A stretch of DNA of 64,000 nucleotides from Hymenoscyphus infarciens (lineage: Eukaryota; Ascomycota; Leotiomycetes; Helotiales; Helotiaceae), in the NCBI GenBank assembly GCA_001414345.1, contig LLCB01000149.1, positions 62,001 through 126,000 on the forward strand, read 5' to 3'. Made by a program: the position numbers and the translations under genes. Shown here one piece after another: positions 34,370-47,219 of the stretch (position 1 is its first letter; every line of letters starts with the position of its first letter). The notes below the pieces were generated by a model that did no database searches, was not told the origin of the DNA, and saw nothing but the letters and a program-made list of their open reading frames with translations.

Positions 34370-36617
34370 CTACCACTCAAATCTAACCCTATCCCCCACA
34401 AATTCCTCATCATCATCCCGACCGAACCACCAAATAAACGCCTCATTCCCCACACCCCAAACCATCTCAGCAACCATCAACTTCCCCTTATCTCCCTCCC
34501 CATCATTCTCACCATTATTCCTCGCGTTTCCTCCCTTCCCAAGTATTTCAGTATTGTCCCAAACGCCCCAACTACTCATCTTCCCCTTCCCCTTCCTCTC
34601 CTCCTCAACACTTCCCCAACCAATCCTCAACTCAAACGTCCTCATTTTGCTACCCGTGGGCCTATACTGCATAACCGTACAAACAATATCGAGCGCATAT
34701 CCTTTGATATCGTCGCTGATAGGAAGGTGTGGGGGTGGGGAGTGGTAATCGAATTCTCTGCCCCAGGGGTTTGGTTCTGGGAGGTGGGAGGGGATGGTGA
34801 TGGATAGGGTGTGTAGTAAGGGGAGTTCCATGATACGAACGATGCTTTCGTCGAGCTAGAATAGAAAGGGTTAGCTAAGGAAAGGGAATGGGAAGGGGAA
34901 AAAGGGGAAGTCATACACCACTGCGACCGTGATAATCCAAATGCAAAACCTCCAAGTCCCTGCAGCAATGTACCAATCGCCAAATGTCATCATATTCGCA
35001 CGCTAATCCGAAGTACGTGTTCAGCGGATATGTAGGGGCTAACCCAGTGTGGCTATCGTTCATAGGATCGTTCCATGCATGGCGATGTAGAACATGTCTA
35101 TACAAATATAGTCTCCTCAATCCCCCAAGATGCCTCTTTAAACCCCCAAAATGCTCGCCGATGTAATAAATGAAACTGAAAAAGCTGTTACCGAAAAGCA
35201 CCAGTTCTTCCAAAGAATCCAAGCCCGAAAGCGCGGTGCGCAAGAGCCGGATTTGATTTCCATTCTGTGGTAATTGGGAATCCGCAAGATGTGTAGATAA
35301 ATTCAACTTCTTAAGCCTTGCTTTCTCCTCCGCAGGCATCATAGAAAGGACACAACCGTTATTCGCGGGTTGGGAGAGATGCGTAGTCAAAGTCTCCAGC
35401 CTTGAGAAGTCCCATTCGATGTTTATACCCAAGAAAACCTTATGGATCATGCCGTATCGAGGGTCTGAAGGGAAGGAAACTAGTTCTTTCCATGCAGGTA
35501 ACTTTACAGGACCATTTCCGACTTTCATAACACATTCCAGGAGGACCGCAGGTTGGATGGTTGTCAAACAGGAGGTATATTCGACTCTCTCGACGTTTCT
35601 CGCTTCGAACAACAATTTGAGAAATTCAGCACGAGAGTTTCCTAATGTTCCGTCTGTGGAAATTGAGAGGAGATTCTGGACTGGGAGGGATGATATCATA
35701 GCGTCGTATTGGATGTCGAGACGCAGGATGTGGAGGCCGACGTGGGGGTTGTCGCGGAGAGCGCAGAAGAGGATGTTTGGTATAAGTTGTGTGAGCGTTT
35801 GTTCGCGCTGGAGCGTCCAGCTGGTTTGGTTGGTGTTAGCCTTTATCATTAATTTTTGCAAGATAACACAAGCTGGATATAACTTTACTTACGTGAAAGT
35901 CTTCAGGCGCACTCCGCATCTAATTAATTGCGCCAATTTATACCTCGCACCATTGGTACAATTGATATTCCCCTTGGTAATGGCAACGTGCTGAGTATGT
36001 AAACACATATTTTGCAAAAACTTGTCCATCGACTTGATATACTCCTTTGGATCCCTAACAATATTCATCCCCCTGTGCAGCGCAAATAGCCATCGTGGTG
36101 TGATCTCAATATCCCGAAAGACCAAGGGAATGAGAACTTCGTTAAATGCTTTGCAGACAGAACGCATGCGACGAGTAGAGTTGCAATACGAAGCGAGGTG
36201 ATCAGCGTAGAAAGGGGGCGGCATGAGCTCTCGACGACCGTTCATGCCGGAGACAACACTTCGATTGGCGCTTTGGCCGTAGAAGTACTGGTGCTTATGC
36301 TGGGACTCGAGATCTTTGTATCTTTTTCTGCAAGCGAGGCGGTAGTCTTCGACATGCTCAAGGATTGTGCCCATGACCTCGGTAGGGAGGGTTTGGAGGG
36401 TTTGGAGGGTTGTAGGTTGGCGTGCTGCTGGTGGTGATTCTGGGCTTGCTTCGAGGAGACTGACTACACAGCCTGTCCCATGGCTATCCTCTGTGGTAGA
36501 TAAGTCTTGACGATCGTGTGTGGGAGGCATAGGGCCAGAGTTGCTGTTCCTACGTGGTGAACTGATCGTAAATGCACGCAGTAGAGCCACTTTAGCCTCA
36601 TCCACGCTGGACGACAT
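34370..36617 (-). CDS. F-box domain protein, 704 aa
   Basis: Three exons (35893-36617, 34917-35820, 34370-34855) with introns of 72 and 61 nt give 704 aa. Both junctions keep frame, through codons T-W and G-L. After a Ser/Pro-rich N-terminus, an F-box-like segment TLPTEVMGTILEHVEDYRLA lies at residues 77-96. A second conserved piece, RRMRSVCKAFNEVLIPLVFR, follows. The rest has leucine-rich, LRR-like spacing (for example LLRTALSGLDSLEELVLFGN and LGGLRRLYLYRH), as in many fungal F-box proteins with degenerate repeats. Such proteins recruit substrates to SCF ubiquitin ligases through Skp1. The start codon lies only about 200 nt from a large RIP-mutated repeat block, so its promoter abuts probable heterochromatin. 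The target is unknown. Confidence 0.8.
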
Positions 36618-36829
36618 CTTCTGAATGTAGTTCCTTGTTTAGAAGGTGCTGAAAACCTCCTAGGAAGACGCGTTGGTGGGGTTTATTGTCAGTGTTGAGG
36701 AAATCGGTATTACTTGTTGTGGGTAAGCGACACTCAGCGCGTTTTGGGGGGTGAACACTTCAACTTTTGAAGACAAAGAAATTCACTCAAGATATTGTTA
36801 TGCTTTCTTCACTCCTTCGTTTCTTTAGC

Positions 36830-39800
36830 CTAGATATACTCTATTTATTTATTACTATTTAACGTTAGGCGGAGTCTAGATCGCGTAGTCTAGGTCCTAA
36901 AAAGTCTTAAAAGAGGGTAAATAACGCTAGAGGGGTGCCCTAGGCTATAGGGGGCGTAAACGAGTAAGCTAATTTATAAAGAATAGTTTAAAGAGAAGCT
37001 CTACTTTTAGAACAGCTCTTATTCTTAAATAGTTTAATAAGTTAGAAGAAGATAAAGGAGATATATAAAAGTATAAGAGAGAGGAGAGAGATAAAGTAAT
37101 TAAACTATCTTAAGAGATAGATCTTTATAAAGAATTTAGTCTTAGTATAGACCTTATAAAAGAGTTCCTTAGACCCGGGTTTAAAGAGGAGTTAAGGCTT
37201 TCTCTTAGCCTTAGCTAATAGCCTTAGATCCTTCTTATTTATAAGCCTATAAAAGAGTAAGTAGAATTATATCTTTGCCTTCTTATATTTATAGTTTCCT
37301 AACTCTAGAAGTATATCGAAGTAGAAGAAGTAAAGGTAGTATACTATAAAGTCTCTATAGCTAGTATAAGCTATAATTAGCTAAGCTAGAACCTCTCTTA
37401 ATAGCTTAAAAGTCCTAGGCTTTAAAGACTAGGAAGTAAGACCTAGTCTCTTATAGGTATCTAGGAGCGTAGTCTACTAGAGTTAATTTATAAGCTTAAT
37501 TCCTATCTTCTTAGCCTTACGATTAAGTATAGTAGTATAGAGTAAGAGGTAAGAGCTAGAAAGAGAAGTTAAGTAAGCTACTTTTCTTATAACTTAGTTA
37601 GCTATTATATTACTATAGATTCCTATATAACTAGAGTACTATCTTATTTAAATTTTCCTAGAGTATAGCTAAGTAAAGTTAAAGACTTTATTAAAGGTTC
37701 TTTATAATATACTATAAGACTAGTAGGTTAGTTAAAGTATAGCTTTAAGGTTATTAAAGTAAATCTAGTATTTTATAACTAAGGATTAAAAAGGGGATCT
37801 AAGAGCTAGTTTAAGGCTATATAAGATAGCTTTTACTTTTATATTATAAATTTCTAAGGTTTTACTAAAAGAGAAGAGCTTTATATTTAATATAACCTCT
37901 CCTCTTATAAGACATATACCTCTACTAGTACTTTTATTATCTAAGTAAAAGCTATTAGTAAATATAACTAAGTCTATAAAAGAGACTAAGGTAAGGAATT
38001 TAAGGAATTTAGCTTTATAAGATTCTTTATTACTATTAGAGCTTAGGCCTACTATCTTAAGAAGATAGGTTTATTAGTTAAAACCTTTATTCTATAAAAG
38101 GTCTTTAAATTAGATCGATTTCTTCTAAGAGAGGGAGAGGTTAAGAGGACTAGTAAATAAGCCTAGCCTTTAAGTAAGAGTTATTTAGGTATCGCTTAAG
38201 TAGATAAGCTAAGTTAAGACGTCGGGTTCTAGCTTTAAAGGCTCTATTTTTAGTAATAAGAGTAATCTTAGTAGCTAATAAGCTAGATTTTATAAAGAGT
38301 GCTAAGGTAGAGGTAGTTTTATAGACTAGAAGGATAATTCTAGTATACTTTATAACTACTCTATCTAGGAGTATTAGATAACAACTAATCTAGTTATTTA
38401 TAGAGCTTATATTATCTATTTTTCTTATCTATCTTAGGTACTAGGTCTTATATCTAAAGTAGGTAATTAAAAGGATATAAGCTATAGTAGCTTATTTTAA
38501 AAGGTATAGAAGAGATCCTCTTACTATATTTATTATACTTTTAAGAGTATTAGCTATAAATATAGCTTTACTAGCTATTCTTTTAATATAACTATAAAAA
38601 GTAAGATAAGGGTTAAAGAAGATACTAAGCTACTAAAGCTCTTTTATAAGCTCTATTATCTTTCCTTTAACTATAATAGAGAAGAGAGGTTAAATCTCTC
38701 TTCCTTTTTACTTTCTTTTATAAGAAAAGTAGATAAGTTTTAACTTTTTAGTATAGTTAAAGGTAATACCCTTATCTATACCCTACTTAAGTATACTAGT
38801 TACTTATTCTATAAGTAGTCTAATATTATTAGCATAGCTGAATCTTTATACTATTAGAAGTAAGCTAACTCCTAGCTTAAATAGAGGTTAGATATATAGT
38901 ATAAAAAGGATTAGTAAGATAGGCAAGTCTTAAGAGAGGCTATATTTAAGTAAGGTAGCATCTCTTATCTCTCTATTAAGCTTTACTTTTATAGATCTAT
39001 TAGTTAAGAAGAAGAAGACCTATTCTATAAAGTAGTATAGCTATTCTTATTCTCTAAGTCTTTTAATTAAGTAGCTAGAGAGTACTATATTAAAGGCTCT
39101 CTTAATATTAAGTATAAGAAGAGAGGCTTCCTATTTATTTATAAGAGCTAACTTAATATTAAAAGTAAAGTAGGTAGTAAGGTTTATAGTAGCTCTTAGT
39201 AAGAGAGCGCTAAACTAGTTCTATCTTAGAATAGCGTGTTTAATAGCTATCTAAGAGACTTACTTAATAAGAAGCCTTTTAAGCTCTTTTCTAAGAACTA
39301 AGAGTAATATAATTAGCTAGTATACTTAAGAAGAAGATTTATCTTTCTTATTAAGCTTTAGAATAATAGTAATAATAATAGTATAGAAGATCTTTAAGTA
39401 AAAGCCTATCTTAATATAGCTTTTAAATAAAGAGAGAATAAGGCTTAATATTTATAGCTAAGCTACTTTAAAAACCCCTATTATAAGCTTATCCTCCTCT
39501 AATATAGTTAAAGCTTTACTAAGGATTAATTTCTTAATCTTATATAAAGTAAGATTAGCTTATAAAAGAGACTAAGAAGTAGTAGTTAGAGTATTAAATA
39601 GAATATCCCTAACCTTAGCCTTATTTATAAGTAGCTCTTATACTAGGATCTTTTACTTTTCTTAAGTAGTAAAGCCTAATTAGTCTACTAAGTCTCTTAA
39701 GAGTAGAGACTTATAGACTCTAGTACTCTAGTACTACTTATAAATCTTAAAAACATCTTTACTTCTTATTATCTTATTAATTAGACTATAGAAGTATTCT

Positions 39801-40398
39801 CTCTTTACTTTCTAGATCTCTTATTTTAGACTCTTATAAAGAGACTTTAAAGCTTATAGTTTGTTCTACGTCTTTATACTTACCTAGCCTTAGTAGCTAC
39901 TACTTAGTACTCCTTATTCTACTAGAGGTGTCTAAATCTATAACCGAGTTCTTACTTAATACTATAAAGGTACGCGTTATATACGCTCTTAGTAATAAAT
40001 CCTACTAGGGCTTCTAGTAAATTAGTATTTAGTTACTCTATAAGTTTAAATAGCTATTATGTTTTAAGCTTACTTTAAAAGATTACTTTAAAGGTTTTAG
40101 TATTAAGAGTACTAAGCTTTAAAAGTAGGTCCTTTTCTATTAGATTTCTTATATATAAGAGCTAAGTAAGAAGTAAGAGATAATCTAAGTTATATTTAAA
40201 AGAGAGGTCTACCTTAGTAGAGACTCCTCTTTAGAAGAGGTTACTAGAGTAAAAGGCAAGGTTAAGAGTATTACTAAGGTTATATATTTATATCTTAGAA
40301 AAGGTAGAAAGTTATAGCTCTCTATCCTTTACCTAGCTAATAAGTAGAGAGGCTTATACGCTTTCTTAGCTAAGGAAGTCTAGTTACTAGAGCTAGTA
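36830..40398 (-). mobile_element. Tad-like LINE, 3' part: end of endonuclease, reverse transcriptase, RNase H region (RIP-degraded)
   Basis: Reading the minus strand from 40398 to about 36830 gives a non-LTR retrotransposon ORF2 full of stops. Recognisable blocks are QNQFSALLLRATINLTT (near 39220), ASLLILNIKRAFNIVL (near 39100) and, further on, FSYANNI (near 38835). Those blocks fit the Tad/I-group reverse transcriptase, with the catalytic YADD turned into YANN by G-to-A change. CpA and TpG are almost absent. The left border with host DNA is estimated from the change in composition, about 200 nt from the F-box start codon. The segment continues the endonuclease part at 51003-51428, from which it is separated by the LTR array. 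Confidence 0.8.
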
Positions 40399-40681
40399 TA
40401 TAATAATAAGACAGGAGTAGAGTAGAGAAGTAGTCTATTCGTGGTTATTAACGCGAAAACTAAAGGTAAAGAGCGAAGATAGCTCTAAACGATGCTAATA
40501 TATAAGAGATATAAAACTAAACAACGATATACGTCGACTAATATAAAAGCCTAAACCTACGAAGTACGTCTAAAAGCCTAGACGTATATAACCTTCCTAA
40601 AACAGACAATTTAAGATAATAACTACTAAAATATAATATATACTATATAATCTTAGCTATATAAGATAGTATACTATTATA
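40399..40681 (+). repeat. LTR 1 of the tandem array (283 bp)
   Basis: It starts TATAATAATAAG and ends ATTATA. It is the least mutated of the three copies in its middle part, keeping CG-containing stretches such as TTAACGCGAAAAC where LTR 2 has TTAATATAAAAAC. Confidence 0.85.
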
Positions 40682-42513
40682 TCCCTCTCTCTTAAAAAAG
40701 ACTCGTTCTAAGTCTTCTCTCTCTTATAGTTTAGAGTTAAATTAGAATAGTATAAGTATTATATTATTATATTATTATAAGTTAATTAGAGTCTAAATTA
40801 TAGCTAACCTAAGTTTATAGATACTTTATTTATTATAATTTATTATAAGTAAGATAAGATATTAGTCTTAAATTATAACTATAAATACTTATAAAGAGAC
40901 TTCGTAATCCTTTAATATTAAAAGTAAGTGTTTATTAAAAGAGTATAATCTAATCTTATTTAATAAGTTAGAAAAAGTTTAAAGTTTAAAAGTTTAAAAT
41001 AGAGTTAAAAGCAAATTTAAAGTAGAGTTAGAAGTTATTTAGTTATAATTAGTAATAATAACTTAGTTAAGAGCTTACTTTAAGAGTATACTAATTTAGA
41101 TCTAATTTAAATTTAAAAAAAAAGAGTAAAGTTAGAAACGAAAAGTTAATAATATTATAGATAGTAATAACTTAGCTAAGAGGTTACTATTCTTTTAAGA
41201 GTATACTAATTCGATTTATATCTAATTTAAAATTATAAATAAAAAAAGGACTTCTAGCTTAGCTAGAAGTAAAAGAAAGTAAGAAAGTAAAGAATATAAG
41301 AAAGACTCTTTACTAGAGTTAGTAACGTTTTAGCTAGTTAAAGGTAAAGTTATAGCTAAGTTATTAAAGTTAAAATTATTATCTAAGTTTAAGATAATAA
41401 AAGGAGTAGTTCTAGCTAGTTAAATAAACTTAATATTAAAGTTATTATATTACTTTATTTCTTTTAAGTACTTAAAGACTTATTTATCTTCTAATTTTAA
41501 AGAAAGAGTTACTATTAAATCGTAGAAAGTTTAAAGCTAAACTAGATAAGAATAGAGAAGTATTCTTTTAAACTAAAGTACTAATATTAATAAGTATAGT
41601 TATTTCTAAATATTTAATACTTTAGTATCTCTTCTTATCTAAAGCTATCTTATCTTATAAATATATAAACCTTTCTAATTCTAGTATCTCTTTAAGTATA
41701 GCTATACTTAAAAAATAACTTTTTAAAATTAGTAAAAGTTTCTTTAATATATTCTTCTTCTAATTCTACTTCTATCTCTTTTAGATAATATTTAGTTAGT
41801 ATTATTAAAGATAGTAATAACTTAGCTAAGAGCTTGCTTCTTTAGTTCTAATAGAAAGTATATTTTAACTAATTTATACCTAATTTAAGAGTTAGGAAGT
41901 AATAGAAAGGTATTAAAGGTAGTAGTATCTCTTAAGTAAAAGAGGTCTAAACTTAAAAGAAAGTTAGATTAAAAAGGGTTTAGAAGTAGGATTTAGTTAA
42001 CTTTAAAGTTTACTTATAATTTTATTCTCTATTTCTTTAACTAATTATTTTTTTCTTTTATATACTACTATCTTATTTATATATTATCTATATTTAAGAA
42101 GTCTTTTTAAAAAAGAAGCTAAGCTCTTATTATTTTATAGCTTTTTATTCTTAAGTATATAGGTAAGGATTAGAGAGAGTTTAAAGAGTCTTTTAAAAAG
42201 AGGATAGTCTTAGAAGGTTATTTAATACCTTATAGTAGAACTAGTTTAATATAAAGTTAAAAAGAGAGAGAGAGAGAGATCTAAAGATACTAGAAGAGGG
42301 TTTATAAACGCTAAAAGGGAGGGATCTAAAGATACTAGAGAGAGGAGGATCTAAAGATACTAGATAGAGGTCTTAAGCTAGATATCGATTTAAGAGTTAC
42401 TAGTAAAGGGTCTAAGAAGCCGGTTTTTAAAAGGGTTTATAGAGTTAGTAATAAAGAGGCTAGAATAAAAGTAAGGTTAAGAAGCCTAATAAGAAGAGTA
42501 ACCTTTAGTTTAA
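40682..42513 (+). repeat. Internal region 1 of the tandem array (1832 bp)
   Basis: AT-rich, with no open frame of note. It carries repeated blocks around AGTTATTAAAGTTAAAATT and TAATAACTTAGCTAAGAG. The 3' end contains three or four ATCTAAAGATACTAGA repeats (about 42280-42370). It has no recognisable protease, integrase or reverse transcriptase. Confidence 0.75.
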
Positions 42514-42796
42514 TATAATAATAAAGTAAGAGTAGAGTAGAGAAGTAGTCTATTTATAGTTATTAATATAAAAACTAAAAGTAAAGAGCGAAGATAGCTC
42601 TAAATAATACTAATATATAAGAAGTATAAAACTAAATAATAATATATATTAGCTAATATAAAAGCCTAAACTTATAAAGTACGTCTAAAAGCCTAGATAT
42701 ATATAACCTTTCTAAAATAGATAATTTAAGATAATAACTATTAAAATATAGTATATACTATATAATCTTAACTATATAAGATAGTATACTATTATA
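42514..42796 (+). repeat. LTR 2 of the tandem array (283 bp)
   Basis: Aligns end to end with LTR 1. Differences are mainly C-to-T and G-to-A, as expected from RIP. Confidence 0.85.
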
Positions 42797-43069
42797 TCCC
42801 TCTCTTTTAAAAAAGACTTATTTTAAGTCTTTTCTCTTTTATAGTTTAAGATTAAATTAAGATAGTATAAGTATTATATTATTATATTATTATAAGTTAG
42901 TTAGGGTTTAAATTATAGCTAACCTAAGTTTATAGATACTTTATTTATTATAATTTATTATAAGTAAGATAAGATATTAGTCTTAAATTATAACTATAGA
43001 TATTTATAAAGAGACTTTATAATCTCTTAATATTAAAAGTAAGTATTTATTAAAAGAGTATAGTCTAAT

Positions 43070-43240
43070 TGTCGGTATATATTCAAGAGGTAAATAGCGA
43101 TTCAGATTAGTATACGTGAGTACACGTGCTCCTCGCTTAAGAGCTACTTAAGTAGGCATCGTAGCTAGCTTTACTCGGTATATATAAACGATAATATAAC
43201 TCTTTTTACATCGCTTTTATAACTATAAGTTATACTAATA
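43070..43240 (+). repeat. 5' LTR of the Copia element (171 bp)
   Basis: It begins TGTCGGTATATATTC and ends TTATACTAATA, and matches the copy at 48985 along its whole length. Confidence 0.87.
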
Positions 43241-46200
43241 CTAATTAGTAGATATATAGATTAGATACTTAGTTACTTCGTATATTTCTACTATAGACAT
43301 ACTTATATAAAAGTAAACTTAATATTACTAGTAGACTCCTCTTCTTAGATTATAGTTCCTTCTACTATCTAAATTCATAATAAACAGTAAACGCTTCTTA
43401 ATATAGAAAGCACTGATTACTAATACCGACCTCCTATTATCTCTCGAGATAATTCATACTCTCTAAGACACTTATTCACCTAAAACCCGATATCTCTTTT
43501 ACCTACTAAGTAAAGAATAAACAGACTTTTAATAATATCCAAATTTATCTATAATATTTATAATATCTATAATATAACGGATATACTAATACCGATTCTA
43601 ACGACTTTAGAAGCTTTAACTTTAGTACTAAAATAAGCCCTAAAGCTAGTATTAAAACTAAAGTTAATATAGATAGAAGAGACGATTTTTACTACTAAAT
43701 AAGAAGAAGAGTATACTAAAAGAGAGAATAAAGACCTTCTTCTTTAAGACGAATTTTAAGTAGACTTTGAAGAATAGGATTAAGATAAATTTACTAAGAT
43801 CTACTAATCTACGAATACTAAGTTATAATAGACGCTTTAAAGAAGAGGTATATAGGTTAAGACAAATAAGTATAAAATACTTATATCTTAGGTACTATAT
43901 AATACTACTACTGAGGTTAACTAAACTAAGTAGTTAGACGAAGAATTAAAAGCTATAGTATTAGAAGGAGACACTAGTAGTAGAGTCTTTAGATCTTGTT
44001 ATAAATATATACTAGAATACGCTAAAAGATAATAAAAGCTATAGTAATAATAACCACAACCTCTATAATAATAACCTCTAGCTAAAAATATTACTTAAAA
44101 CACCTAATCTAAGACGAAGGCTAGAGACGAAGCTTTATAAACATCTACTATATAATAATAACAACTAACACTTTTAATAACTATTCTACTAACTAAAAAG
44201 AAAGACCTAAGCGATCTGGTATAACCTCTAATCTAACCTTTAGGTCTACTAAAAGACGACTAGACCTCCTTCTTTATATCCTATTAATTTAGCGAAGATA
44301 CTAGTAGTAACGATTTTAACGATGTCTCTAAGTATCTAGAATATAATCGGCGATAAGATAATTATAGTAGAAGGCTACTAGTATAAATAAATATAGTATA
44401 TTTTAAAGATAAATTGCCTTCTTAAAGTTTAAAGAGTTAAGACTACTCTTATATATTAGGTACTCTTATAAAAGTATATAAGGACGATTAAAAGTATAGT
44501 AGAAAAGAAAATAACTTTATAATTAAAGTTATAATATTTAAGAATATATATAAGAGAAGTAGGGTATTACTAGTAATTTACTCTCTTACCTTCTCTACTA
44601 TACTAAAAGGTAACGCTTTAAATTACTTTTATATTATACTTTTTAATAAAAATATTAATTAATCTTTTAAAGTTTTATCTATATCTATATAATAATACTT
44701 TAAAGATAAACTTTATAAAAGAGACTAATTATCTAAGTAGAATAATATTAATTTATAAAAGATAATATAAGTATTTAGAGTATTAATATTAAGCTCTTTT
44801 AAGGATATATTATTAAGACTTAATTTACTAAGATTTTCCCTTCTTACTAACTTTTATACTAATAGTTAGTTTTTAAATAAGCTAATTTTAGTATATAAAA
44901 AAGTCCTAGATTATACTATTATAATATTAACCTTACTCTAAGACCTTTCGATTTCTAATACTATTACTCTTCTATAAAGTTTAATCTAATCTTATATAAA
45001 AGTCTATTTAGAGATAGTTATAAATAAAACTATAATAACTAAAAGGCACTTCTATAAGAGTAGATAATATAGTAGTATAAATAAATTTAATAGTATAAAA
45101 AGAAGAGGATATATTACATATATAGAAAAGATAACTATTTATCTTAGGATTATAGTTAAGAAGAGTAGAACCGTTACTTTACTAAATAGACTAATAAGAA
45201 TTCTAAACACTTTAAAAGGAAGTAAGATAGATATACTAGAAAGGTATATAATATAAATATAGTATATACTTAGAGTACCTAGGAGGAGGAGATATTAGAG
45301 ATACTTTAGACTATTACTCTATTAAAAGAAGATAGTTACTTATTAGATACTAGTATAGATAATAAAGTTATTTATTATAATATTACTTCTATAGGATTTA
45401 TTAATAATTTAAATACTAAACAACTTACTATAAATTTAATAAGTTTAGTATAAAAACATACTATTAATAAATATATCTTATAAAACCTAAATAACCTAAA
45501 TAATACTTCTAATATTATATACGAATTTATAGAGAAGGTGTTTATAATAATAGTTAAAAGATATATAAAAGAGAACTTCTTTAGTATAATAATTAATACT
45601 AGAGTAGCTTAAAAGTTAAGTATAAGATATAACTAATATTTCACGTATATTAGACTTATTAAAAGCGTCTTAATTAACGAAGATATAAAGAGTTAATTTA
45701 ATATCTAGTTTAGTAAAGGATATACTCTATCTTTAGGATTAATAATAGTTAATATACTAATTAGAAGAGCTAAATTCTATATAGTATAATCTAATACCTC
45801 TTTTATCTTTTATATTAATAATATAGATAATCTAAATATTACTCTAAATAATCTTTAAAACGTACTTATCTAAGAAAATAAGAAAGGATCTAAAGTTAAA
45901 AGGTTCTCTATTATATAATGATTTAGATACCCTTTTCTACTCTAGGATAAAGCTATATATAACTTTATATAGGAGTACTTAATATTTCTTATAGATATTA
46001 ATATTTAATGACTTTATAAGTAATTTAGCTATCTATTAGTATTAAGATTATAACGTATACTAGAAAGAGTTAGATATTATATTAACTAAGGTATTCTTTA
46101 ACATCTTACTAAATTTTATAAATACTATTAAAAGTATAGAAGTTTACTTAGCTAATTTAAGTTTACTCTTTATAATAATCTTAAATTTAATTATAGTATT

Positions 46201-47219
46201 TTAATTAATACTTTCTTCCTTAATAAATAGGTAGTCTTATATTATATAAACGAAGTAATAAGGTATTAAGTAGGTAACTTTTTACTAGATATAAAAGTAA
46301 TAACTATATAGAAGGTCTTCTAAAGATATTAGATTAATATATATCTTAGACCCTCTAATTATATTATTATAGATACTAGAATAAACTTTGTTAAAAAGAA
46401 CTTTGTATACTCTACTGCTAGAATAGATACTATAGTAAAAACTATACTAGTTAAGATATATAATTTAATTAGTATAGTAGAACGATATTATAGACCGATT
46501 TGACGAGTATATAATATTATATATAAATAAGAGCTTTATCTCTTATAAAGTTTAATACTTTAAATAGCTTTTAAAGTAATTAATAATATAGTAGGCTTAA
46601 ATAGTCTAGTCTCTACTCTATTAGTATATAAGGTATATACTTAAATAACTATAAATAACGTACCTTCGTAACCGATTTCTATAAGGTTAAAGACTTATAA
46701 GAAAGCTACTTAAGAAGTATAAAAGTAGATTATATTCTACTAAGTTAAAAAAGCTCTTAATATATAAAATAGGCTAATTAACTAAGTTAAAGACTTACTC
46801 TTAAATTTAGACGTTTTAGTATAAAGAGAGTATATAAAGTCTTAGATAAGACCTTTTATTCTTTAAGGAATTAAGAATAAGAACTATATTATAGTACTAC
46901 TAAGTAGTTCTATAAAGTTTTAATCTATAGTTATAAAGCTATACTTTATTAAAACTTTTAAAACTTCTAGAATAGTACTAGTAACTAAGGAAGTTTCTAG
47001 TATAATATCGTCTAAAATAACACTATAACTCTATAAAAAAGGAGGAACTTTTAAGTAATAGAGTAAGTAAGATATTAAATAACATTCGCCTTCTCTCTAA
47101 TACTAACTTCGATAGTTATAAATCTACTAAAATACTAATATTCTAGAAGCTATACTAGAACCTTTTTAGAAGTATAGACGTAGATAGCCTCGAAAGTATC
47201 TAAAGCCTCTAGATAATAT

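Noticed and set aside
34280..34807. 175-codon plus-strand frame
   Set aside because: It is the antisense shadow of the third exon of the F-box gene; codon signal and splicing favour the minus strand.
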